Shown: piece by piece, positions 35,358 through 44,953 of the stretch
Position numbering within the stretch: the first letter of the stretch is position 1
How the letters are laid out: every line of letters starts with the position of its first letter
NCBI GenBank assembly: GCA_949282195.1
Contig: CASDOW010000011.1
Coordinates: 134,263-198,262, forward strand
Direction of reading: 5' to 3'
Origin: an uncultured bacterium
GTDB taxonomy: Bacteria > Cyanobacteriota > Vampirovibrionia > Gastranaerophilales > Gastranaerophilaceae
DNA length: 64,000 nt
Position numbers and translations under genes: made by a program
The notes under the pieces: generated by a model
What the model was told of the DNA's origin: nothing
The model's input: the letters and a program-made list of their open reading frames with translations, nothing else
Databases searched by the model: none

Positions 35358-37610
35358 ATGCAAAAGATTTCGAACGATATAGGTGCTATACCAATAACAC
35401 AAAATTCACATGCCGCTACTACCGACGCAATTAAAAGTAATAATGAAAATCTTATCAATATACTTAATTTTTCAAGAAGATCATTAAGTAATATTACAAT
35501 TGTAAAAAAAGACGGCACCAAAGAAAAATATAACATTGAAAAAGTTGTAGACGCAATCAGAAAATCTGCTACAAGAATGCTTGTAACTTTCTCCGATAAA
35601 GAAATTAAAGACATTTGCACATTTGTTAATAAATCCGTACTTGAAATGAATACAGATGAAGTAGAAATAATTCAAATGCACAATATTGTTGAAAGTGCGC
35701 TTCAAGCTCTAAGTCCTAAAGTTGCGGAAAGTTACAGAAATTACAGAAACTATAAAACAGACTTTGTTTCAATGCTTGATAAAGTTTATCAAGAATCACA
35801 AAGAATTATGTATATAGGCGACAAAGAAAACGCAAACGCTGATTCAGCCTTAGTTTCAACAAAACGTTCATTAATATTTAACGAACTAAACAAAGAATTA
35901 TATAAAAAATTCTTCTTAACAGTAGAAGATAAACAAGCCATAAAAGAAGGCTATATCTATATTCACGACATGTCAGCAAGACGCGACACAATGAATTGCT
36001 GTTTATTTGATGTTGCAGCAGTTTTAAAAGGCGGTTTTGAAATGGGCAATATTTGGTATAACGAACCAAGAAGCCTTGATGTAGCTTTTGATGTAATAGG
36101 CGATATTGTTATGGCTGCCGCAAGTCAACAATATGGCGGTTTTACGGTTGCAGAAGTAGATAAAATTCTTGCTCCTTATGCACAAAAAACATATGAAAGA
36201 CAATACGACAGATATATCTGCATGGGGCTTTCATTCGAAAAAGCAAGAGAAGAAGCAATGAAAGATGTTCAAAATGACTTTGAACAAGGTTTCCAAGGTT
36301 GGGAATACAAATTTAATACAGTTGCTTCATCTCGCGGAGATTATCCTTTTATTACAGTTACAACAGGGCTTGGTCAAGATGAATTTGAAGTTATGGCAAC
36401 ATTAGCCTGCCTAAAAACTCGTCAAAACGGACAAGGTAAAAAAGAATGCAAAAAACCGGTATTATTCCCTAAAATTGTATTCTTATACGACGAAGAACTC
36501 CATGGCGAAGGTAAACCTCTTGAAAACTTATTTAAAGCAGGGGTTGAATGTTCTAAAAGAACAATGTATCCTGACTGGCTAAGTTTATCAGGAGAAGGCT
36601 ATGTAGCTGAAATGTATAAAAAATATAAAAGAATTGTTTCGCCAATGGGTTGTCGTGCTTTCTTATCTCCTTGGTTTGAAAAAGGTGGCATGGAGCCTGC
36701 CGATGAAAACGATAAACCCGTATTCGTGGGTCGTTTCAACATTGGTGCAATCAGCTTAAATCTTCCTATGATTTACGCTAAAGCAAAACAAGAAAGCAAA
36801 AATTTCTATGAAGTTCTTGACTACTATATGAATTTAATCAGAAAAATTCATATAAGAACCTATGAATACTTGGGAGAAATGAGAGCTTCGGTTAACCCTC
36901 TTGCATATTGTGAAGGCGGTTTCTATGGCGGGCATTTAGGTTTCCACGATAAAATTAAACCACTTTTAAAATCTGCAACAGCTTCTTTTGGTATTACAGC
37001 CCTAAATGAACTTCAAGAACTTCACAATGGTAAATCTCTTGTTGAAGACGGCGCATTTGCAATTGAAGTTATGGAATATATAAACAAAAAAGTGGCAGAA
37101 TTTAAAAAAGAAGATGGTTGGTTGTATGCTCTATACGGTACACCTGCTGAAAATCTTTGCGGTTTACAAGTTAAACAATTCAGAAAAAAATACGGTATTG
37201 TCGGAAATGTTTCAGATAAACCATACGTATCAAATTCATTCCACTGCCATGTTTCAGAACAAATCAGCCCAATTGAAAAGCAAGATTTAGAAGGCAGATT
37301 TTGGAATTTAATGAATGGCGGAAAAATCCAATATGTTAAATATCCTATTTCATACAACACAAAAGCTGTTGAAACTTTAATCAGACGTGCTATGAAAAAA
37401 GGATTTTACGAAGGTGTTAACCTATCATTGTCATATTGTGATGATTGCGGACACCAAGAATTAAATATGGATGTGTGCCCTAAATGCGGTTCTAAAAATT
37501 TAACCAAAATCGACAGAATGAACGGTTATCTTGCTTATTCAAGAGTAAAAGGCGATTCTCGTTTAGCTGATCATAAAATGGAAGAAATTAAAGACAGAGT
37601 AAGTATGTAG
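35358..37610 (+). CDS. nrdD: Anaerobic ribonucleoside-triphosphate reductase NrdD
   Basis: NrdD reduces ribonucleotides to deoxyribonucleotides without oxygen using a glycyl radical. The 750-residue protein begins with an ATP-cone (about 47-135, ITIVKKDGTKEKYNIEKVVDAIRKS). The catalytic barrel includes YIHDMSARRDTMNCC and QQYGGFTVAEVD, and a C-terminal zinc site has CDDCGH and CPKCG. The radical loop reads RMNGYLAYSR with Gly723. AGGAGG precedes the ATG. The 180-base leader after the previous terminator shows only a small hairpin (ccga/tcgg near 35279-35296); I see no clear NrdR box or known riboswitch. Confidence 0.97.
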   Translation: MQKISNDIGAIPITQNSHAATTDAIKSNNENLINILNFSRRSLSNITIVKKDGTKEKYNIEKVVDAIRKSATRMLVTFSDKEIKDICTFVNKSVLEMNTDEVEIIQMHNIVESALQALSPKVAESYRNYRNYKTDFVSMLDKVYQESQRIMYIGDKENANADSALVSTKRSLIFNELNKELYKKFFLTVEDKQAIKEGYIYIHDMSARRDTMNCCLFDVAAVLKGGFEMGNIWYNEPRSLDVAFDVIGDIVMAAASQQYGGFTVAEVDKILAPYAQKTYERQYDRYICMGLSFEKAREEAMKDVQNDFEQGFQGWEYKFNTVASSRGDYPFITVTTGLGQDEFEVMATLACLKTRQNGQGKKECKKPVLFPKIVFLYDEELHGEGKPLENLFKAGVECSKRTMYPDWLSLSGEGYVAEMYKKYKRIVSPMGCRAFLSPWFEKGGMEPADENDKPVFVGRFNIGAISLNLPMIYAKAKQESKNFYEVLDYYMNLIRKIHIRTYEYLGEMRASVNPLAYCEGGFYGGHLGFHDKIKPLLKSATASFGITALNELQELHNGKSLVEDGAFAIEVMEYINKKVAEFKKEDGWLYALYGTPAENLCGLQVKQFRKKYGIVGNVSDKPYVSNSFHCHVSEQISPIEKQDLEGRFWNLMNGGKIQYVKYPISYNTKAVETLIRRAMKKGFYEGVNLSLSYCDDCGHQELNMDVCPKCGSKNLTKIDRMNGYLAYSRVKGDSRLADHKMEEIKDRVSM

Positions 37611-37621
37611 TAATAATATGT

Positions 37622-37663
37622 AAAAAAGCTTCCTTTTGAATTATTTTATAAGGAAGCTTTTTT
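37622..37663 (+). terminator. Hairpin between nrdD and nrdG
   Basis: A perfect 14-bp stem aaaaaagcttcctt / aaggaagctttttt with a 14-base loop and T-run follows nrdD. Because nrdG is only 34 bases further, it may act as a partial terminator or mRNA stabiliser that sets the nrdD/nrdG ratio. Confidence 0.82.
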
Positions 37664-37696
37664 ATTTTAAAATTTATTTATTGGGAGAGAGAAAAA

Positions 37697-38191
37697 ATGA
37701 ATTACCATAACATCACTAAAGACGACATGTTAAACGGCGACGGTTTAAGGGTTGTTCTTTGGACGGCAGGCTGCACTCATTGCTGTGATGGATGTCAAAA
37801 CCCTCAAACATGGGATGTGGCAAGCGGAATAGAATTTGATAAAGCCGCAGAAGATGAATTATTTGAAGCATTATCACAAGATCATATATCAGGAATAACT
37901 TTTTCAGGCGGGGACCCTTTGCACCCCTTCAATACCGACGAGGTTTTAAGACTGGCTAAAAAGGTTAAAAATACGCTTCCAAATAAAACCGTATGGCTTT
38001 ACACAGGTTTTTTATGGGAAGAAGTTAAAAATAAAATCGACTTATCTAATATTGATGTGCTTGTTGACGGAGAATTTAAAAAAGAATTAAACGATAATAA
38101 CCTTCATTGGGTTGGAAGCTCAAATCAAAGAATAATAGACGTTCAAAAATCCCTCAAAGAAAATAAGGTTATTCCTCACGCAATTCCATAA
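37697..38191 (+). CDS. nrdG: Anaerobic ribonucleotide reductase activating protein NrdG
   Basis: NrdG is the radical SAM enzyme that installs the glycyl radical on NrdD. The 164-residue protein begins MNYHNITKDDMLNGDGLRVV, has C26-THC-C30-DG-C33 (CX3CX2C), GCQNPQTWD and the strand ITFSGGDPLHP. A GGGAGAGAG ribosome-binding site precedes the ATG. It ends 8 bases before the convergent pseudopilin gene. Confidence 0.96.
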   Translation: MNYHNITKDDMLNGDGLRVVLWTAGCTHCCDGCQNPQTWDVASGIEFDKAAEDELFEALSQDHISGITFSGGDPLHPFNTDEVLRLAKKVKNTLPNKTVWLYTGFLWEEVKNKIDLSNIDVLVDGEFKKELNDNNLHWVGSSNQRIIDVQKSLKENKVIPHAIP

Positions 38192-38199
38192 ATTATAAT

Positions 38200-38865
38200 T
38201 TACTTTTCTTGAAATGCTGCACGTTGACCAACAACACCATAAGGAAATGCAGATTTATCCGTAATTATGATAGGATAAACGTCAAGTATTTTTGATTTTG
38301 ATGTTGCAGCAGGAACTTTATAGCCTTTAGAACTGTCTTTTTGCGGATTTGGCTTTCTTTGTCCGTTAACATCCACAATAATAACGCAAGGAGCTTCACG
38401 TTCAGTACCGGACATATCTTCACTTGGCTCATCGGGTGTGCCGCAATGACCATTATTTGTAGCAAATGTGCCACCTTGAATATTGATTGTTGTTGGAAAT
38501 TCATATCTCATACCGTCAACAGTGAAAAAAGTATAATTTGCGGTTCCGCCCAAATCAAAACTTTCTGAAGTAGAAAGAACATTCATTCTTTTTCTAAAGA
38601 AATTATATAAACTATCCTCGTCGTCAGGAGAAGTCATATCAACAGTTTCAATAGGTCCATAACCTTCAAGAGCAATATTTAATTCAATTACCTGATTTAA
38701 AATCGATAAAGCTTTTTTTAAGGCTGAACGATATTCATTTTGTTCTGTATTTATTAAAATCGAAGGAATGGTTAAGGCAGCAATTACCCCGATTATCACA
38801 AGAGTAATCAACGCCTCAGCTAATGTGAAACCTTTTTTACTTGTTCCGTATTTTTTACTAATCAT
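38200..38865 (-). CDS. Type IV pilin-like / pseudopilin protein
   Basis: The prepilin signature KKGFTLAEALITLVIIGVIAAL gives cleavage after Gly and a hydrophobic helix with Glu at mature position 5. The C-terminal part is a globular beta domain with two cysteines (HCGTP and APCVIIVDVNG) that could form a disulfide. I place the start at the ATG at 38865, which gives a 12-residue leader. An upstream ATG at 38916 would give an unusually long leader, and a TATAAT-like element overlaps its first codons. Single large pseudopilins of this style are common in Gastranaerophilales; the role could be a minor pilin, DNA uptake or a T2SS-like system. dprA lies nearby at 42141-43277. Confidence 0.82.
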   Translation of the reverse strand: MISKKYGTSKKGFTLAEALITLVIIGVIAALTIPSILINTEQNEYRSALKKALSILNQVIELNIALEGYGPIETVDMTSPDDEDSLYNFFRKRMNVLSTSESFDLGGTANYTFFTVDGMRYEFPTTINIQGGTFATNNGHCGTPDEPSEDMSGTEREAPCVIIVDVNGQRKPNPQKDSSKGYKVPAATSKSKILDVYPIIITDKSAFPYGVVGQRAAFQEK

Positions 38866-38978
38866 TCTTTTATTTTCTGCACATCCAATGCTATCTTCAT
38901 CATAATTATAATACATGTAATAAATGCCAATGTATAGATGTTACTTTAAAAATCATCCAATATATTTAGATTTTATTT

Positions 38979-39842
38979 TTAATTAATCAAAATTTCCTCT
39001 AAAACACTTATTTTCATGGTTTTAAAATCAGGTTTTTTATCAAACCATATTTCAATTGCACGCTGAGCTTGATATATTAACATATCAAGTCCGCATATGT
39101 ATTTTTTATTATATAAAATCGCCTTTGAAATCAAAGGAGTTCTTAAGGGATTATAAACAATATCATATACTATTGCGTCTTTTGGTAAAGATTCAATATT
39201 TTTATTCTCAACAGGACAATTATCCTCGCTATAATTTTTCATTCCCACAGGTGTAGTGTTGACCAATATATCAACATCTTCCAAACTGTTCATAAGGGTG
39301 TTTTGAATAGATTGAATTTTAACCGTATTAAATCTTTCCCTTAAAGTTTTAACTGTTTGAGAAGAATTAATAACATTTCTCGTATAAATATCTATTTCGG
39401 ATATTCCCATTTTATAAAGTCCGGCACAAATTGCCCTTGAGGCACCGCCTGTGCCTAAAACCGCAGCTTTTTTTCCTTTTAGAGAAATATCTTTTGGAAT
39501 TGCTTCGCAAAATCCCCAAACATCGGTATTGTAACCTGCTAAAGACATGTCATCTTTTATTTTTACGGTATTTACTGCGCCCACCAAATCAACATATTCA
39601 TCAAATTCAGATAAAAACAATGTTGTTGGGACTTTATGAGGAATAGTAACATTAAAACCAAAATACTTATTTGTTCTTAAGTATTTAATTTGATTAACTA
39701 AATCTTCGCTTTCAGTTGCCAATAGTTCATAACTACCGTCTATGCCTAAATCTTTAAATGCTGCTTTATATATAATAGGGCTCATTGAATGACCCAGAGG
39801 ATATCCAATAAGCGCAAACTTATATTTTTTTTCACTATCCAT
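38979..39842 (-). CDS. aroE: Shikimate dehydrogenase AroE
   Basis: AroE reduces 3-dehydroshikimate with NADPH in aromatic amino-acid synthesis. The 287-residue protein has the shikimate site YPLGHSMSPIIYKAAF and NVTIPHK, the NADP-binding AAVLGTGGASRAIC (about 128-141), VNTTPVGM and IVYDIVYNPLRTPL, ending GLDMLIYQAQRAIEIWF. The ATG overlaps the topA stop codon by one base. Confidence 0.95.
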   Translation of the reverse strand: MDSEKKYKFALIGYPLGHSMSPIIYKAAFKDLGIDGSYELLATESEDLVNQIKYLRTNKYFGFNVTIPHKVPTTLFLSEFDEYVDLVGAVNTVKIKDDMSLAGYNTDVWGFCEAIPKDISLKGKKAAVLGTGGASRAICAGLYKMGISEIDIYTRNVINSSQTVKTLRERFNTVKIQSIQNTLMNSLEDVDILVNTTPVGMKNYSEDNCPVENKNIESLPKDAIVYDIVYNPLRTPLISKAILYNKKYICGLDMLIYQAQRAIEIWFDKKPDFKTMKISVLEEILIN

Positions 39843-42133
39843 TATTCTTCATCCATATCTCTTGAATATTTACAATTTTTATTTGAACAGGCAATTTTAT
39901 TACCTCTTTTCAAATATTTTTTAACAAGCAAACTTCCGCAATCAGGGCATTTTTCACCATTAGGCTCTGCCCAAAGTGCAAAAGTGCAATCAGGATATTT
40001 TGAACAACCCCAGAAAAATGTTCCGTAACGAGATTTTCTTTTAACCAACTCACCGTCCCTGCCGGCTTTTTCACATTCCGGACATTTAACACCCGAAGAT
40101 TCAACAATCGAAAATCTTTTTTTACATTTTTCATTTAAACATTGATAATATTTTCCGTATGGCCCCGTTTTGATAACCATATCAGAACCGCATTTTTCAC
40201 ATTTTTTGTCTGTTGGTTCATCCTCAGGAATTTGAATTTCTTTATTATCTCCTTCCATAGGCAGCGCCGTTTTACACTCGGGATATCCTGAACATGCCAG
40301 AAATTGTTTTCCGTAACGAGATAACTTTACAACCATTTTTCTGCCGCAATTAGGACACAATTTATCTGTTTCGACGTCAACTCTTTTCATGTTTTTCTGT
40401 GCTTCATCAAGAGTTTTTGAAAAAGGTTTCCAAAAATTATTCAAAAATTCAATACTGTTTTGCTTATCTTCAGCTATATCATCCAATGATGACTCCATTT
40501 TAGCCGTAAACTTGTAATCCATAATATCGACAAAATTTTCATTTAATTGTTTGCAAACAGCCCTGCCTAAAGGGGTTGGTTTTAGGGATTTATTTTCAAT
40601 TTTCTCAACATAATTTCTTTGTTGAATTTTAGTAATAATTGGTGCATATGTTGAAGGTCTTCCTATGCCGTATTCTTCCAATTGCTTAACCAAGCTTGCT
40701 TCTGAATATCTTGAAGGCGGTTGAGTAAAATGCTGTTCCGGAAGCAATTTTTTAAGGTTTAATTCATCTCCCACTTCTAAAGTTGGGAATTTTTGAGCAA
40801 CCACATCTTCAGTATCGGCATAAATCTTTGTAAATCCGTCAAATACAAATTTTGATGAGCCCATTTTAAAGATATATTTATCAGCTGTTATATCAACTGT
40901 TAAATTTTTAACTTTAGCATTTGCCATTTGAGAAGCCATGAACCTTTCCCAAATCAACTTATAGAGTTTATATTGCTCGCTTGTTAAATATTTTTTAATG
41001 CTTTCAGGAGTTTTATCAATATAAGAAGGTCTGATTGCTTCGTGGGCATCTTGAGTATTTTGCTTTTTCTTTGCATATATATTAGGGGTTTTAGGATAAT
41101 ATTCATCCCCATAGTTTTCAACAATATATTTCTTAGCTGCCACTTGCGCATCGTCAGAAATTCTTGTTGAGTCTGTTCTCATATAAGTTATTAAACCAAC
41201 AGAGCCATCCCCTAAGTCTATACCTTCATAAAGTTTTTGAGCTATTTGCATAGTTTTTGATACACCATAACCCAATTTTGAGCTTGCTTCTCTTTGCAAA
41301 GTTGAAGTTATAAAAGGCGCTTGCGGTTTTCTCGTGGTATCTCTAGGGGTAATTTTTGATACAACATATTTTGCATTTTCAAGATTTTTTAATATCTCAT
41401 CTATTTCTTCTTTGTTTTTGATTTCAAGCTTTTCATCTTTTCCGTTTTTGATTATTCTTGCCAGTTGAGCGCTGAAATCAAAATCTTTTTTGTCTTTTTT
41501 ATTTAATAAAGCATCTAAGCTCCAATATTCTTGAGGAATAAATGCTTCAATTTCATCTTCTCTTTCGCAAATCATCTTAAGTGCAACAGATTGAACACGA
41601 CCTGCAGAAAGTTTATAATTCTTCATTTTATCCCATAATATAGGACTAATTTTAAAACCAACAAGCTTATCTAAAATTTGTCTTGTTTTTTGAGCCTCAA
41701 CTTTCAACATATCAATTTGATGATAATTTGCAACTGCATCTTTAATTGCATGGGGTGTTATTTCATTAAAAACTATTCTAAAAATTTTATCTTCCGGAAA
41801 TTTAAGACACTCTTTTACATGCCAGGCTATAGCTTCCCCTTCTCTATCAGGGTCCGATGCAAGATAAATTCTATCAACAGTCTTGGCTATTTTATTTAAT
41901 TCATTAATAACTTTTTTCTTTTCAGGTATAACTTCAAAAGTAGGCTTAAAATTATTTTCTATATCAAAACCCAATCCCTTAGAAGCTAAATCTCTAACAT
42001 GCCCCATTGAAGCCTGTATTATATAATTGCTGCCTAAAATTTTACCTATCGTTTTAGACTTAGCAGGAGATTCGACTATCACAAGAGTCTTTTGAGATTT
42101 ATCTTCTTTTGTTTTAGTTTTTGTAGTTGCCAT
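39842..42133 (-). CDS. topA: DNA topoisomerase I TopA
   Basis: TopA relaxes negative supercoils. The 763-residue protein has an N-terminal TOPRIM domain (TLVIVESPAKSKTI at about 16-29; DPDREGE at 94-100) and the catalytic tyrosine in GLITYMRTDSTR (Tyr317). The C-terminal end has several zinc-ribbon modules: CPNCGRKM...CSGYPEC, CEKCGSDM...CLNEKC, CPECEKAG...CSKYPDC and a final CPDCGSLL...CSNKNC. It lies between dprA and aroE with 7-base spacing and 1-base overlap. Confidence 0.97.
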   Translation of the reverse strand: MATTKTKTKEDKSQKTLVIVESPAKSKTIGKILGSNYIIQASMGHVRDLASKGLGFDIENNFKPTFEVIPEKKKVINELNKIAKTVDRIYLASDPDREGEAIAWHVKECLKFPEDKIFRIVFNEITPHAIKDAVANYHQIDMLKVEAQKTRQILDKLVGFKISPILWDKMKNYKLSAGRVQSVALKMICEREDEIEAFIPQEYWSLDALLNKKDKKDFDFSAQLARIIKNGKDEKLEIKNKEEIDEILKNLENAKYVVSKITPRDTTRKPQAPFITSTLQREASSKLGYGVSKTMQIAQKLYEGIDLGDGSVGLITYMRTDSTRISDDAQVAAKKYIVENYGDEYYPKTPNIYAKKKQNTQDAHEAIRPSYIDKTPESIKKYLTSEQYKLYKLIWERFMASQMANAKVKNLTVDITADKYIFKMGSSKFVFDGFTKIYADTEDVVAQKFPTLEVGDELNLKKLLPEQHFTQPPSRYSEASLVKQLEEYGIGRPSTYAPIITKIQQRNYVEKIENKSLKPTPLGRAVCKQLNENFVDIMDYKFTAKMESSLDDIAEDKQNSIEFLNNFWKPFSKTLDEAQKNMKRVDVETDKLCPNCGRKMVVKLSRYGKQFLACSGYPECKTALPMEGDNKEIQIPEDEPTDKKCEKCGSDMVIKTGPYGKYYQCLNEKCKKRFSIVESSGVKCPECEKAGRDGELVKRKSRYGTFFWGCSKYPDCTFALWAEPNGEKCPDCGSLLVKKYLKRGNKIACSNKNCKYSRDMDEE

Positions 42134-42140
42134 AATTAAC

Positions 42141-43277
42141 CTATATATTTTTATAATATTTATTAACCGATTGCTTAATTATACCCAATAACTCCAGTTG
42201 AGTTAAAGCTGCCATAACCAAAGAAACATCTTCATTTATATCATACATTATTTCATCAAATGTTTTTGCGTCAAGAGCTACACTCTCTATTATCCTTTTT
42301 TGTAATTCATCTAAATCAGATGTTACATCTTTCTTTTGAGAGGTTTTTATCTCCCAATTCATTTGTTCTAAAATATCCTTTGCCTCTACAACTATTGCAG
42401 CTCCCGTTTTGATTAAATGATATATCCCCTCAGTATTAGGGTTTGTAATGTTTCCGGGTATACACATTAACTCCCTGTTATAATCAAGAGTCAAATTTGC
42501 ACTAATCATAGCGCCCGATTTTAGCCTTGCTTCTCCAACAAGCGTTCCTTTGCTCAATCCCGTTACTATTCTGTTTCTTTGCGGAAAATTTTGAGCCATT
42601 GGTTTTGTCTTAAGCGGATATTCACTCAAAACTGCCCCATTACCATTTACTATATCATAAAATAATTTTTTATTTGAAGAAGGATAAATTACATCTAATC
42701 CGCTTCCTATAACAGAAATCGTTTTTAAATTATTTTTTAGGGCACTTAAATGAGCCTGTGTATCAATTCCATAAGCAAGTCCTGAGATTATTGTTATATT
42801 AGTTCCTTCAAACCCTGAAATAATTTTATCAAGCGAAATTTTAGCCTGCTGCGACGCATTTCTTGACCCAACAACCGCAAGCGCATAGTTAAAATCAATT
42901 TCCTCTAAACTTCCTTTATAAAATAAAGACAAAGGAAAATCGGGAATTTCTTTTAAACAATCGGGATATTTTATATCTTCATAAGTTAAAAGTTTAACTT
43001 CTTCATCTGAAAACGCGTCGTTATAACATTTATCCAAATCTAATTCATCTATTTTTTTTAACAAATTATTAGAAATTGAAATATCGTAATACTGCGCTAT
43101 GTTTTTTAAATCAGAACTGTTTACATTAAAAGCTCTTTTAATATCATAATCAAAATATTCAAAAATCTTGCTTTTTACCAAAGGCCTAACAAATAAATTA
43201 TTAAATGCGCAATAGTATTTTGCCTTTGAACTATCATCAATTGTATTTAATTTTAATTGATTAATTTTGGTTTGCAT
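42141..43277 (-). CDS. dprA: DNA-processing protein DprA
   Basis: DprA binds single-stranded DNA entering during transformation and loads RecA. The 378-residue protein has an N-terminal helical part and the extended Rossmann core (YALAVVGSRNASQQAK, IISGLAYGIDTQAH, TISVIGSGLDVIYP, FPQRNRIVTGLS, VGEARLKSGAM). A C-terminal winged-helix-like domain (about 315-375) follows. Its start overlaps the TPR gene by 17 bases. The dprA-topA order is widespread in bacteria. Confidence 0.95.
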   Translation of the reverse strand: MQTKINQLKLNTIDDSSKAKYYCAFNNLFVRPLVKSKIFEYFDYDIKRAFNVNSSDLKNIAQYYDISISNNLLKKIDELDLDKCYNDAFSDEEVKLLTYEDIKYPDCLKEIPDFPLSLFYKGSLEEIDFNYALAVVGSRNASQQAKISLDKIISGFEGTNITIISGLAYGIDTQAHLSALKNNLKTISVIGSGLDVIYPSSNKKLFYDIVNGNGAVLSEYPLKTKPMAQNFPQRNRIVTGLSKGTLVGEARLKSGAMISANLTLDYNRELMCIPGNITNPNTEGIYHLIKTGAAIVVEAKDILEQMNWEIKTSQKKDVTSDLDELQKRIIESVALDAKTFDEIMYDINEDVSLVMAALTQLELLGIIKQSVNKYYKNI

Positions 43278-44196
43278 TTTTCAGCTCTTTATATTCACCT
43301 TCAACAGATAATAAATTAAAAGTAAGAGTGTTTTTATTATCTAATGCAAGTTCTAAACAGTCAAGCCGAGAATTAACATCGTTATCAATCTCAAATATTT
43401 TTGACATTAAATAATAAATATCCCCATTTTCCTGTTTATCGCTAACTTTTGATAAAATTTCAAGAGCTTCATCTTGTTTTTTTTGCTTTATTAAAATTTG
43501 AGTTAAAAGCTTATATGCTTCAAAATCTTTCGGGTTTTTTTCAACTGTTTTTTTAAGCATTATAACAGAATCATCTAATCTCCCCAGCTCCCAATAAATC
43601 TGAGCAATATTGTAGTATGCCCAAGAATAATCAGGAGATAATTCCAATACTTTTCGATATTCAACCAAAGCAAAATCTATTTCATTTACTTTTTTATATT
43701 CTTCAGCTAAATAAAAATGAGCAAAATAATCGCTATAATTATATTCTATTGCCTTTTTAAAACACTTTATTGCAGTTTTTGGGTCATTTTTTTTAGAATA
43801 CAAAAGCCCTACAGAAAAAAATGCATTAGCGTCTTCATTTTTATAATATATTACTTTTTTAAAATTTTCTAAAGCTAAATCAACTTCGCCTTTTTGTTCA
43901 TAACACAAAGCCAGATTATACAAAAAATCAGGCTCATCAGGCTTTAATTCAACCGCTTTTTTATATGCATCTATTGCTTTATCAACATCCCTAAGTTTTT
44001 CCCAACAAATCCCCGTATTAAAATATAAATTTGCGTCATCAGGAAAAATTTCAAGCAAATATTTGATATGAGAAAGTGCAGCCTTTTCAAACCCTAAATC
44101 CAAACACATCATTATTAATTCGCGTCTTGCCTGAAAATTTTTAGGATTTAATTTTATTTTCGTCTGAAGGCTGTCAAATCTTTCCGTATCATTCAT
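43261..44196 (-). CDS. TPR-repeat protein
   Basis: The 311-residue protein is a stack of about seven tetratricopeptide repeats from residue 35 to 265, recognisable by repeated AxxxYxxAxxxxPxxxxxxYNxA spacing (for example AIDAYKKAVELKPDEPDFLY and ALENFKKVIYYKNEDANAFF). It is probably a cytoplasmic scaffold, because no signal peptide is present. It overlaps the upstream small gene by 8 bases and dprA by 17 bases, so three genes are translationally coupled. Partner unknown. Confidence 0.86.
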   Translation of the reverse strand: MNDTERFDSLQTKIKLNPKNFQARRELIMMCLDLGFEKAALSHIKYLLEIFPDDANLYFNTGICWEKLRDVDKAIDAYKKAVELKPDEPDFLYNLALCYEQKGEVDLALENFKKVIYYKNEDANAFFSVGLLYSKKNDPKTAIKCFKKAIEYNYSDYFAHFYLAEEYKKVNEIDFALVEYRKVLELSPDYSWAYYNIAQIYWELGRLDDSVIMLKKTVEKNPKDFEAYKLLTQILIKQKKQDEALEILSKVSDKQENGDIYYLMSKIFEIDNDVNSRLDCLELALDNKNTLTFNLLSVEGEYKELKNANQN

Positions 44197-44635
44197 TTTC
44201 TTCTTCTAGCGCTTTATCTAAATCAAAATCAATTGTTTTTCCGTCTAGCTCTTGTTGTTCTTTTTCTTCGCGTTCAAGTTCTTCTTTATCTTCATCTTGA
44301 ATAATTTTTTCTATAACAATTTGAGCCATATCAAGCGCCACTTTTTTCTTTGTGTCAGGCGGACATTTTTCAAGCATTTGTATTGCCGTTCTAACTGTTG
44401 AATCAATATCATACCAGCGAGAATGACCGCGCTGTATTCTTCCGTCTTCAACTGCAGACATTATATCTTCAACATTTTCATATTTATTATCTTGGATATT
44501 ATGCTCAATAATAACTTTAATTAAGTTAAGCGCAACTGCGATTTGTCTTTCGTCTGATGAATTTGCCAAAGTCCTCATAGACATTGATAATACAGGGTCT
44601 TTGTCATACCATCTTGAAAAATATTGATTTTCCAT
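44189..44635 (-). CDS. Hypothetical protein with two internal SRWYD repeats
   Basis: I do not recognise the family. The 148-residue protein contains a tandem duplication. SRWYDKDPVLSMSMRTLANS and its continuation RQIAVALNLIKVIIEHNIQD (about 7-50) match SRWYDIDSTVRTAIQMLEKC and KKKVALDMAQIVIEKIIQD (about 72-114). The C-terminal third is very acidic. Each repeat looks like a short helical pair. AAGGAG precedes the ATG. It lies between fixX and the TPR gene in the same transcription unit. Confidence 0.75.
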   Translation of the reverse strand: MENQYFSRWYDKDPVLSMSMRTLANSSDERQIAVALNLIKVIIEHNIQDNKYENVEDIMSAVEDGRIQRGHSRWYDIDSTVRTAIQMLEKCPPDTKKKVALDMAQIVIEKIIQDEDKEELEREEKEQQELDGKTIDFDLDKALEEENE

Positions 44636-44653
44636 ATTTGCTCCTTGTAATTA

Positions 44654-44950
44654 TTAACTGTTTTTAAAAATTACTCCGCAGCCTGATGACGGGTAATTCC
44701 AATCAATCGCACCTTTGGGACAGAACAGTCTGCAAGCACCACATTCCAAGCAGTTTTCGTATTGCACAACTATTTCTTTTGTATTTTCATCTTCGCTATA
44801 AACCTTAGCGGGACATATCGCCAAGCAGGGCTTATCTTTGCATTTGGCACATTTTTTTTGATCAACTATTAAATGCGTCTTGCTATCACAATTATACTTA
44901 ATAGTTGCCAATTTGTCTTGTATTGATTTTTTATTTACATCATTTTCCAT
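44654..44950 (-). CDS. FixX-like 2[4Fe-4S] ferredoxin
   Basis: The 98-residue protein has two cysteine clusters: C34, C37, C42, C46 and C67, C70, C73, C77. The end GAIDWNYPSSGCGVIF is typical of FixX/YdiT ferredoxins. These act with FixC in moving electrons from an electron-transferring flavoprotein to quinone or, in bifurcating FixABCX, to ferredoxin and quinone. It starts 3 bases after fixC. No fixA/fixB (ETF subunits) are in the window. Confidence 0.88.
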   Translation of the reverse strand: MENDVNKKSIQDKLATIKYNCDSKTHLIVDQKKCAKCKDKPCLAICPAKVYSEDENTKEIVVQYENCLECGACRLFCPKGAIDWNYPSSGCGVIFKNS

Positions 44951-44953
44951 GGT

